This document shows, one piece after another, positions 13,601 to 25,600 of a DNA stretch of 64,000 nt. Made by a program: the position numbers and the translations under genes. Numbering within the stretch: the stretch's first letter is position 1; each line of letters begins with the position of its first letter. Below the pieces are notes generated by a model. The model saw nothing but the letters and a program-made list of their open reading frames with translations. It was not told where the DNA came from and made no database searches. The stretch comes from Anopheles merus (lineage: Eukaryota; Arthropoda; Insecta; Diptera; Culicidae): positions 37,342,039 through 37,406,038 of the forward strand of contig NC_054085.1 in the NCBI RefSeq assembly GCF_017562075.2. Reading direction: 5' to 3'.

Positions 13601-16600
13601 ATGGTTTTTGTTTGTTCCATTTTTTTCTTTGGACGTGTTTTGTTCGTTTTTCTCGCTGTAAAATCTGTCTGTTCCTTCCGTTTTCCCTTTCTTTAGAACT
13701 CTTTCTCTATCCCTGTCGTTCTCTCTATTCTCTTTGGCGTACACTGTGTACCCGCTCTAGACCGTTTCACTGTTCTATCTCTGGCCACCATCACTTCAAC
13801 TATATTCTATTTAACTGCTATGTTGTATGTTTTTTTAAATATATTTGATTAACACGTCATCGACGCGCTATACCGTAATAAAAATACACACGATGTAAAC
13901 GACTCAAGAGTTTGCTGGATCCTTAAAAGTGTCCGTTAAAACACGCGAATTCAATCAAAGAACTACCAAGCACTCTACACCCTACTAACGCCTCACATTG
14001 CATCGACTACATAGCATCACACAGCATCACACATGCACCATAAATACAATTTGTTGATCTGCTTGAATGATGTCGTTTCTTCAACTTTTGGACGCTTTTC
14101 TTCACTCTTCAATGAATCTGTGTCGGTTCTCAGTATCGAAATGTTGTGCATGCAATTATTTTTAAAAGCCATTTTCATCTTCTTTTATCGTTTACAACTT
14201 CTGAATGTGTTTTTTCTCATATAAAGTAGTGCTATTTTTAGTGCTTTCTCTAGCTTTGTAGTTAGTGGTTTGATCGAGTTACCAAACGTTCTTCTGAAAA
14301 TGTGTCTGCAACCAAACAGACAAACTGTGAATGAATGTGAGCGTGAACGAGAGATAGGGTTTCGTGTGGCAGTTGTGTGGGACGCGGTATGCAATAAGTT
14401 TACAACTTTCGTTCCGTTTTTTTTTCTGTGTTTTCTGTGTCTTATGTTTGACTTTATGTATGTACGTGTCTTGTGTGTCTTATTTCCAATCGAGCGAAAC
14501 TGTGTGGACAGTTTGAAGTGTGTACAAACTAGCATCATTTCGAAAGAGTTTGATATCGCTCCTCCACATTGAGCGTCGTGGGCCGTGTGGATAGCAAACC
14601 TTGGCGCACAGAAAAAGAATGTAGAAATAATAGAAACCGAACAAACAGACACGATGATTGCCTTTCCCGCTGTTGTTTGCCTGTTGATGATAAAGTTGTC
14701 ATATGGAGAATGCGAGAAAGAGCGGAAGAAAAAAGCAGTAAAACCGGCGTCGTTTGAACGGGCTAAAACACTTCAAGGTCACTCGCTTGAAGACGAAACC
14801 CCGGGTAACGGCGCACGCCACTTGGCCACTCCAGCTCCGCCCCGCGTAAGATGTTTGGAGAGATAAAGTTTTCACCGGTTCTTGCGTTGAAACGGCTTCA
14901 TCGGAAATCCATTTGTGGTAAGTCTAGGATGAAAACAAGATGAAATTCGATTCGATGGCGAGTGGTTTTTTTTCTCTCTCTCCACTGGCCCACCGTTTGA
15001 TTGTGTTGGGAGGGAGTGGTTGGTGCCGACTTCTTGCTCCGATGAGCTGCTGAGGACAGAATTATTTCAGTTTTTGAAAAGGAAGTCGTTTGAAGGTTAT
15101 AAAACCATACACACGGGGTGAGAAGATGACCCGAAGATAACCTGCCCCGGGGTGTGTTGGGTGACAGTTTCATGCTGCTTCATTGTCACACACCTCCCCA
15201 AGACACGGTGTGCCTGTCCGGAATGTCCCCGTGCTCCAAAGCGTGAGGCGCGGTGCGTTTCATCGTGACAGGTAAGGGCCTGTGCTCTTCATTTCATCCG
15301 CACGCAATGTTTATCTAGCCGGTCGGTCATCCATTTCCGACGACTGACAGCGGTCTTGGCGAGGCGGAGGGGTTTCAGATTTCAAAACGATGGGTCAAGC
15401 GAGGTAAATATGGCGTTTGCTAGACGACGACGGGAAGACGACGACCCACATCATCCACGATCGCCAATGGAACGTGTCCGTCGCCGCCGTCCGTCTTTGC
15501 AAACCCGTGCCGTGTGATGTACTAGGTGTAAGTTATCCGGCATGACCATCTGTCACGGGGGTATGATATTTTTTCCCTACTTTTGAAGCTCAGCTCAGCT
15601 CAGCTGTGTGTGCGTGTGTGTTTGCGTGTATGTTTACGCATCCACAGCGCCTGCCCCCAGACGTGTCGGGAAAGGCCCGTGTACCGTCTGTATGCCATCG
15701 TGGCAAAAAGGTATTTACAATCTGCTGTAAACACGCTCTTACCTCATTGAATGTGGTCGTCCACTCACGGGGAAGCAAGAAATGGGAAAGATCAAAGAGG
15801 AAGGAAAAGAAAGAAAAATACTGTCAATAGATTTGGATAGCCGGATAGCACGCCGAGCCACAAACACACAAACACGGTGACAACATTCTAGGAAGTGGAA
15901 CACGTCCAATTTGCACCTTTTGGTCCCCGCGTTAACCGTCCGCTCTGCCGGTCGTCCCTGAGTACCTCTCGCAGCAATTGATGTATGAAAAGAAGAAGAA
16001 GAAGTTCAAAACGATGTTAAACAAAGTGTTTACGGTGTTTATCGGCGCACAGCGGATCGGGGCTGTGCCGAGATCGGAGCAAATGAGCTCCCGACACCCA
16101 GGCAAGTGTCGTGTCTCGTGTGAAGCGTCTCGGACGCGCCTGTCCTTAGTGAGTGTGGCTCGGGCCCGGGCGCTAATTAATGGCGTCTGATGGTCATGAT
16201 TTACCGTAGCCGGAACTACCCGCCCTGCTCCCGGCCACTCCCCGCTCCGTATAAACATTGGATCTTGGGCTGGGGGTCTCCCTCCGATGGGGAAATGTAA
16301 ATCAGCTCGTCCGCTCGACTTGATGAGATGAATGATGACGGGTTGTTGCAGTTGGCTGGGGACGGCTTGTGTTGATCATTCCTGAGTCTATTTGACCATT
16401 TGTCACTTGATTATGTGGGTGGGGGGGGGGGGGGGGAGAGCGTAGCTGGCACACGCAGATGATGTCTTGTAGCGCGTGAAGTGGATGATGACGCTCCCCA
16501 AGACGGATTGTGTGTGTTTTTGGGCCTAATTGAAACAAATTCAGCGCAAACCAACTATGTGATCTTGCAACGCCCTGCTTTACTTCCAATTTAATCGCTT

Positions 16601-19600
16601 CGAGGTGTGCGGTTTTGACTAATTAAGGGCAATTTGTTGAACAGATTGCATACTTTCAGGCTAGATTTTCAATATAATTTGAACGAAATCATGTGAGCCT
16701 CTTATTTGATTGTTGATGTTATCGTGACTTTTTAAAAATAGAGTCTCTCTTTAATCAACCTATGAAAGGGGGATGATGTTATAAATAGTTCAAGACCGGT
16801 TTCCTCTATCTCTAACCGTTTTGCGTTATTTGTCCAAATTGAGCCCATAAATGTGTGTCAATAGTGACGATCTTATCTGTCATGAGTCATTTCTTCAAAA
16901 TCGAGAAAACGATCCGATACACCGCACAGAGAGAGAAAGAGAATGTGTAAGCAAGACAACAGTTGTTCTTTCCCTCTCATTCAATGTTTGTCGGTTCGAT
17001 AAGAAGCGTTAAAGAAGTGTAACATCTTCGATAAGCTTCGGGCGAGAGAGGGCGAGGGCGAGGAGATGTTTGCCGAATTAATTTTCGGCTGCCTGGCTCG
17101 TTACCAGCTGTCGTGCGGCGGCAGCAGCAGCAGCAGCCGATCTGCGTCATAGTCGGCGATAGTGCGGAAGTTTCGGCACGTTTTTGAGCAGCGTCGTACA
17201 ACGTGAGACTGCTGCCGCCGTCGCCGCGTGCGTGTAGTTTGGCTTGTAATCACGTTGTCGTGATCGACTTCCGAAATGGGACGAAAGGTGGACCGAGAAA
17301 CATGCGTTAAATGATATTGATAGCCTCGTTGTGGCATAGAGGAGAAAAAAAACCCCGACACTCGTGGAAAAGGAGAACAAACCCACTTGGGGGGTGGAAA
17401 CTTCCGTTGAGCTCTGTCTTGTCAGCAGCAGTAGTAGCGCGTAAAAAAGACAAGTAAGTAGTGTCACACACACAAAATGCGTTACGCAACAAGGGAGACA
17501 GAACTTTCAAGCTGATTAGTTTCCGGAACACTCGGCTGAATGGGGTTTTGAACCAGGCGGGGACCGGTTCGGGTTTCGTGCAAAGGTGAGAGAGCGAGAG
17601 GTGCCTCGTGTTCGATAACGAATCGGCCGGAACTTAACCGGTGACAGTTGGAGAACGACACTGTTTGTTACTGCTTTTTATGGGGTCAGCCGTAAGGCCG
17701 TAAGGCTGTCTGCGGTGCGTTTTTGGGGCCAGTGAGAGATGTCCTGTTTGGGAGGCGTCCTTGCACGCCCCTCCGACCCTTATGAATGAAGCATGAGACG
17801 ACTTTTTCCGTTGTTTCGACTTACAAGCATAATTACTTTTCCGTACAAGAATCACCAGTGAGTGGTCCTGGTTCCTGTTGAGTCTGCTCGGACCTACACG
17901 CAAGACACATCTTCGTCAGTATCCTTGTTATGTGCTCCAATACAAAAACAAAGAAACAGCACAAAAAGAAACTGCTGCTTGAGCAGGAAAGTTCTGTGCG
18001 AAAGTTTTGCAAACCGGATGTATAGAAAGCAAATAGAGTAAAGCTAGAAACAATGGCGTAGAATCGCGATAGGAATTGGAGCAACAAAAAAAAAAAAAGT
18101 CAACACCACGGGGCCAACTTTTCCTTTGCCAACTGATGGAGGTTGGTGTGGGATGTCAACAGTGTCAACCGGCTGACAGGTGACAGAACAATCCGTAAGC
18201 TTTCGCGCTACTACGCCGCTCTCAAATGGTAACTGCGAAGGTCGCACCGGATGACTTATATTGCACGACCTCCAACGCCTTTAATCCAAGCGGGAGGAGA
18301 CAGCATGGGTTTGACGCTTGTTCGTTTCTTTTTTTTTTTGGGGGGGAGGCTGTACAGTGAATCCAAAAAGCTTTTATCGAGCCATTGAGCGGGGGCCATG
18401 GTGCATCCCGTGATAGCAGTTTCTCGATCTGTTTTAGCCGGTGGTTTATCTACAGATTGGGTAATGGCTTCCGCTAACAAGCGAGGCCAAGGCCAAGATG
18501 GCGCGCCTGGAGATGGGACAGATAGCGAAATCCGGTTCGTTACCGAATCGGATAACTTCCTCACGGCTGTATCTCGGTGGTTTAAATCCAGTTTACGTAA
18601 CGTTATCGTTTTTTAATGCTTATTTGGTTAAATTATGTATATTGATTGATTATTTCTAGTTGTAAAGTTGCATTTCAGTTTAATAGTGGAAGATTTTATT
18701 TCTCGCGTCTACGAATGTGTGAATGAGTGAGTTGTGCTTGTGTTTCGAATGTTCTGTGTTTCGAGCGAATGATTGCGCATTTGCGTTGATTGGAATGTAA
18801 GCTGCGACTGCATCAAACAGCAAACGTTATTCTAAAAATATAGTTTTGGCAACAGTTTTCTTACACGAGTTGAAGCGTTACCAGCCGAGCGTTTGTCGTC
18901 ACAGTGTGTGACTTTCACTATTTATTGTTTCGTTACTGGTTTTCTACGAACGGTGGAAACATTCTTTTCACCTTACTGTGTAGCTTATAAGTTCCTTTAG
19001 CTATTGCAATAGCAAAAAAAACTCGTTGCTTTTCCACTGGCCCAGCAAAGGAATGAATAGCACTTGATAAGCGCAAATCTTCCGCCAAACAAGGGAAGCA
19101 ACCACACCGAACCATCCTCTCTTGCACCAGCTCTTTTTTCTACTTTCTCTCCACCTTTCTCTCTCTCTCTCTTTCTCTCTCTCTCTTTCTTCAACCCGTT
19201 CTCTCTACTTTTCTCTAGGCACAAAACCCGCACAAATGGCAAGGATACACTTTCATAACACCAACCTTTTGCGATCACTGCGGTTCGATGCTGCACGGGA
19301 TTGCGCATCAGGGTTTAAAGTGTCAAGGTACTACCGAATGCTGACCGGTCCGGGGTCCGGGATTCTGGCCGGTCCGCCCTTCCATCCACTCTTAGCCTTA
19401 TAGAATAGAATAGCGCGCATCACACACCGTCACACCGTTTGATGGAATTGGTTGTTTTTATCGTTTTGCGTTTACAGTTTACACCGAACACTACTGAAAC
19501 AGAAACCAACGGCAGAAACCAGGGCTTAATAGTACATTACTCTTTAGGTTATATCCCCCTTTGACTCACTCCTTCATATGAGGAACAGAACAGGGATCCT

Positions 19601-22600
19601 GTTAGGGTTCAGCAATAATCGATCATTAGTTTACAACAGCTCATCCCCGGCCCATCACACACAGGTTTGGGTTTGGTTTTGTGGTTGTAGGTTACCGTCG
19701 TTAATTGCAGTTGTTTTATTTGACATTAATATGGATGATACGGTTTCCCTGTTTTCTCCTTGTTTCCTTTCGGTTGGTTTTGGGTCATTTATCTTCATTT
19801 GATTGACTTGGGTGGGTTATGGTTCCTAGCAGTAAAGGTTAGCATCTTTCATAAAGCACAAGTCGGTGAGCAACAGAAAATAGGAAAAAGCACCCCAAAC
19901 CTTTAATATTGGGGTAAAATACAAATCTCCTGAAAACCAGAAAACCTTCACCCCCCACACACACGCACACACCAAGGTAGAATGAACTTTCGCAGACGAT
20001 GCTGGTAAAAAAGACGCTATTAAATTGGTTAATAAATTCTCTAAAAATGGCATGCAAATTGCATAGCTTTGGGCGTCGCTAGCGCAAAAGCTCCTAAAGT
20101 TATGCAATGCGCCCGACAGAATGTCATTTTAAAGAGTTTGTTCACTGCTTAGAGATAGGGTTTTTTTTTGCTATCAAGGCATCGTTTTTGGAAGGTTCAA
20201 TTGAAGCTTTTCCTTGCACATGGCAACTTTCCAACGTTTGACTGCACTAGAAATGTTCCCGCTCGTACGTGATGTGAATGTTTGTCGATACGAAGCTTGC
20301 ACAAACACACAAACACACCCAGCACACCCAAGGAACGATACCCGCGATGATCGGATACCATCCGCTGGTCAATGCACTCACATGCAGTTGCAGGTGTCCT
20401 CTTGGAATGTATGTTGGGAATGTACCTGTCTCTCTATTGCACTCACCTGATTTAGAATAGTAGAATGGTAATGCGTACTAGCAGCACAGTAGAGGTTATT
20501 GCCGTCGAACAATAGAGTAGAGCAAATATGTAATACGGGACGGGACGGGGCCATACGTTTGGCTGGTGGAAAGAAACAACATATTTATTTATTCTCAAAG
20601 TTTGTGTTTAAATCAAGCGGACCTTTGCAAACTTTAATCTTTTGAATTCGAGTTCGGCGCTTTGACATTTGCTGCTGTGACATTTAGTGCGCCCGTTCGG
20701 TTCATTCCGCCCACCTGAGCCGGGCTTTACCGAAAAGGGTTGTGACCCGTACTGAATGATTATGCAAATGTTGCTCCAGCCATAAAAGGTGCGTGGGAAA
20801 TTTATAGGATCATGCCAATACACACACACACACGGGGGCCACCCGGTCGGTTCCACGCCGAGCAAGGCTTTAAGTTTGGCTTTTATTTTATTTACTACGC
20901 TCAACGCCCTTCCCACCTCCACTCTCGCGCGCAGGTGAGAAGGGTTCCAGCGTGCTGAAATATGTTACCCATTTTATGCTATGCAACACGACACGATCGT
21001 CGCTTCCGTCGCTGAACCCATCGCAGCTGCCCTCGTGTCCCGGTGCCTTTTTTGTCTTTGTACTGGAATAGGGCGGAATTGGCCACACGTTCACCGGAAG
21101 CATGTGAACGATCATAAATCACGGTGTATTAACTCCGTGCGAAAGGGAAACCGTACGGGCCACCGAGTGGAGTGTGTAATCCTTCGGGAGAAAAGGGGGC
21201 CTAAGCACGCGTGTGTGTCTGTGTCCTCGGAAGTATTTGTTTCTGCAAGACAGCTGGTAGGATGCTGCGTCGGGCACGCACAGGAAGCGCTCGAACCCCA
21301 AAGAACACAGTCACCAACACACACACATACACACCCACGCACGTACCGGTTGACAAATTTGCTTCCGCCACGTTCCGCTGGTTAGGAAAAACCGACGAGC
21401 GAACAACCAAAAGGGGGGAAAAGCGATGGGAGCTACGGTTTTTGGCTGGCATGTTTCCCACGGTCGGCAAAGGAAATGATAGATGGCACCGGTGACGACA
21501 GCGTACCCGTGTGAACGTTATCATAACGCACCGGTCCCCCGGGGTGTGGAAAGGGTGCAGGCAGTGCGGGGCATGATCGAGAGAATGGATTGCAGAAATG
21601 ACATGAAATAATTTTTCCTGTTTTTCTTTGCAAACGACGTGCCCCCGCGCTCACGGCATGCTCTCCACAGGCTCACAGGGGGCCCGCGGGGGGGGGCAGC
21701 CCAGCCGTATCAGGATGTTATGCTGGCAAAGATTGTGTTTTTGTGGCGCGTTTGCTCGGTAGAATAGCGGGCGGAATTGTGATTTTTGCAAACACTCTCA
21801 TGGAGACGCCCGGTAGCTCACCGCCCGGCTGGCCGAGGAGGAAAGAAAAAGCCCTTTTTTGTTTTTGTTTTTTTGAGCAGACACACAAAACGAGTGGTAG
21901 AGTGCGCTCCGGAGGGTCTGGTGATTTATGAACGTGGTCGGCATTACTTTTGTCTCAAGTGTAGCCCTGTTTAGGATGGGTTTTTTGTGTCGAAGGGTTT
22001 CGCATGGGTCAGCAGTTGCGTTAAATGTTCTCACCTTCGTCAAATGTTATTCGGGAATACTGTTGAACGGCTTTCAGGAAAGTATTTTTTGCGCCAGTCA
22101 AGCAATTGCTTAAAATAATAAATTGAGCAAAGTTTAACAGCTTTAGGGAAAAGCTCTATGAAACTGTAACATTAACTTACGTTCCATCGTAGCAGACAGT
22201 TCGTAGCAGTAACTCATCTCGATATAAAGTTAATAGGGACGACCTATTTCACTTCTGCCTGTGACAATCGGGGCTCCTTTGGGTGACGTTAGAACCATGG
22301 CCAGATAATGTTTCAATCACGTCCCACAGTCCTGCACGATGGTTATCCTTCCCGAGCAACGGCAGGCGAATGGAAGCTTTCATGCATTCAAATAGCAAAG
22401 TAGGTCGATGGCTGTAGCATAATGAAATGGCCTACGAAATGGGAAGCCCGGATGAGTTTGTTTGTTTTTGTTGACATCGGAAAGGAAAAAAAATACAGAC
22501 ATAACCTCCCGGATGGTGAAGTGGAAACTCCGTTCCAGCATTTGCGTGCTTTATGGGGATAAATCCTTCGAGCAGGCAGTTGAAGCTTATAACGAGGGCT

Positions 22601-25600
22601 ACTCCCACCCATCCCAAAAACGAGCGGCTCCGGTTGTGTTTGAGCATACGTTCGGTGAACGAAGCTCCAAACAAACAAAAAAACGAGGGTATTCTGCAAG
22701 ATGGGACACCAATTTGTATACGAGGGCGGCACCCACAACTTAATATTCTACCCTTGATTGTGCGCGTGTATGTTTTGCGATGTGACAAATCCTTCATTCC
22801 CAAGTGGGACGATTTTATGCAAAGCTCGGCAATCCACTTCGACCATTCGGCATGCCGGTACGGTCCCACGGGCTGGCTGGCCTTCAAACCCGTCCCGAAA
22901 AGTTTCCAGCTGCTAGATGGAGCAACAAAGTGAAACGTCTGTGGGTCATCCAGATAATTCTCTCTCTCTTTCTCTTTCCCGTTGTATAGCAACGCTTCAA
23001 ACGAAGAAAACAACGCGATGTGTGTGTCTGTGCTTGATTGAAATTGATCAGTTTAATTTAAACAATTTCCGAGCACCGGCGCTACCGTGTTGGATGGCGC
23101 TCGCGCATCTCCATTGTCTGCCGCGGACTTGCAGGGTTCTTTCCCGTCCGTCCATCAACATTTTGGGACGCTTATTGACTATGATCAATAAAGGCGTAAC
23201 CGCAAACTGTGTCTGTTAGTTCCCTTTGGGACGGAGGGGGGGATAGATCGCATCGGTTTCGGTTTTGGTGAAGCATTAAATTGAGCTCCCTGGCTACGGG
23301 GAAAGGGGTTCGCTGTCTTTAGAGCGAACCTTAAGCAATCCGCCGTCACCGCCGGGTGAAGCTGGTTTGACAGCTGGCCAGCACGGGACCAGGCAATGGT
23401 TGCACACAATTGTTGAATTTCTCTTCTCGCGGTGCTCCGGTAGTGTGGTGGGGGTAGCATAGCGAGGGGAGGATTTCTATTAGCGATGGGCTGTCCTCTA
23501 CACCCCCGTGCAGCCCCGCAAATGCTTGCTTCACGCTGGGGAATGGGTGGGGAGTGGTGGGGGAGAGTGCGAACGATTAGCGTACCGGTTGGCGCTGCGC
23601 TAATAGAGAAGGCGGCTCTTATTTATCGACAAACAACTGTCATCAATGCCCGGACGTTTCTTCGAGTGGGTGTTGCGTTTCCGTTTGCCTCCCCCCCCCC
23701 GCACGAGGCGGAAGTGGAAATTGGTACCGGTGTACCAGGCCCCTCCGTTCGGCAAATATTGTGGGCGAGCGCGCAAACACGCCAGCAGCTTGTTAGTATA
23801 ACGCTTCCCACTTCGATTATCCCGATGGAAAATGTCGCCCCAGTGCACGTGTTGTGCGAGGCAGCACGTTTGAATTTGAGGTTCGCTGCTGCGTTCAAGC
23901 ATGTCGGGGAACTGGTTTTGCTAGAAGAGTGTTTTTGCGTATGAAAATTCTACGAAAGTTGCAATTCTACGTCGTTTCACTGAATGGAGAAATCACGAGA
24001 AACCGCCAGAAACTCCCATTATCCACAACTGTGGCGACGTTTGGAGTTTATTTAAATGCGTTCCAGTGGCGCTCGGCCAGAAACTTTTCCAGCGCCGCGG
24101 CACCACCGGCAACTTCCGCGTGTTGGCCAAAATGGCCGTGAATGGTGTTCGGGCGCTGCGGGAAGAAGTTTTGCGTTTGTGTTTCACATTACAGTGTAAC
24201 GGCGCCCTTTCACTGATTGGAGCTGCGAATCAAGTTTGAATTATTCAATAAACGAAGGCAAAATTATCATTACATTAGAAGGCGCGCTTCCGTGCGCTTG
24301 TGTATTGGTGGGTTGTACGGGGAGGGATAAAGGGGGCTTATTTACAGCCTCGATGGGGTTTTGGCTCCCCAACAAAAGGCTGCGTCGTTGATCCGTCCTT
24401 GCTTATGCTGAATGCGGGTCGCACACCACAACAAGCACAGAGTGTTGTGGATTTCAAGAGGATTTCCAAGAACATAAATTATCATATTCCTCCTAGGGTC
24501 AGGAAAATCATGGGGAGACATTATTGTAATGCCCACAATATTATTAAACAGAGCTCTCTCTCTCTCTAGTGGTATATCTCTTTAGTTTGGAAACGAGTAT
24601 GTAATAAATGTTTTGAGAAGCACTTTCCTTAGGGGATTAATTGTAAGCTTTATTGAAGGGTTTTAAGCGTGCTTTCCTAAAGGAAACGAACCACAATCAA
24701 CACAACAAACACACTTGCAAAGCATGTACACAAAACGTGTCGCTTGTAAATTTGTGCCCGCAAACGTGCTTCAATTTCCCAAACGTCTTGATCTTCGCGA
24801 TGTTGGACTTTGTGCGCGAGAAAATGCAATACGGGAGATGATAGTATCAGAAACAAATCTTTCCTCGCAACCGAAAGTGAAGTGTGTGTGTGTGTGTGTG
24901 TCTCACGTACACAAAGATGCACACGACAAACCCCAGCCACCACACGGGACACTCGAGCAGAAACATAACGCGCAATGGATTCCTCCACCGCCAAACGGGG
25001 AATCGAATCGCCCCAACTTTTGGCCCTAACGATCGCAATAATTGGACTCGTTTCTTTTTCGCCCTTTGCTCCCTCGGGGATTTACCACGCGCGCCTCTAG
25101 CCCTGCTCCTACGGTTTCTTTACCCCCTCCCCAGTTGGCGTGTAAATTCTTCCGCACACCGGAACTGCTTGGCCGGATTATTTGCAGCGCCACGAAAGGA
25201 TTTCCGGAGCGGGTGTTGCTTCGTCCATCTTTTTACTTCCGTCGAAATTTACACAAAGCGCACGCCGGGGCGCCTGTTCTCCTGTTATGTTCTCCTTCTT
25301 CTCCCCATTCTTTCCCGGCAGCGTTACTGTTGCAACACTGTAATCACTGTGATTACATTTCATTGCAAGTTCGTTGCCGGCTGCAGGCTGCAAAAACATT
25401 CCACTCATGCAGCGGTGCGGAATAGGGGCGGAATGGTGGGACCAGGTGGGGCAAATAACAGAAAATCCCCTTCCGAGCTGACGGCAAGTCGTTAAAATGC
25501 CAACGATAATGGCGCTCGGGGATGCGAACGAACTCATCGCCTCGCCTGCAAGTGGTGGCATTCGAGTGGGATTATGTGCACCTTGACGGGGCTGTGGGCC

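Noticed and set aside
16378..16440. Poly-G run as a possible structured element
   Set aside because: A simple homopolymer tract; no regular G-tract spacing was seen.
18398..18616. 72-codon frame with an AG before it, considered as a further PKC exon
   Set aside because: It lacks C1, C2 or linker similarity, and a phase-compatible donor was not convincing.
22432..23013. 193-codon minus-strand frame in a PKC intron
   Set aside because: No signal, repeat or domain pattern; poor start context; not supported by composition.
24884..25495. 203-codon plus-strand frame in a PKC intron
   Set aside because: It starts in a GT microsatellite and has no recognisable domain.
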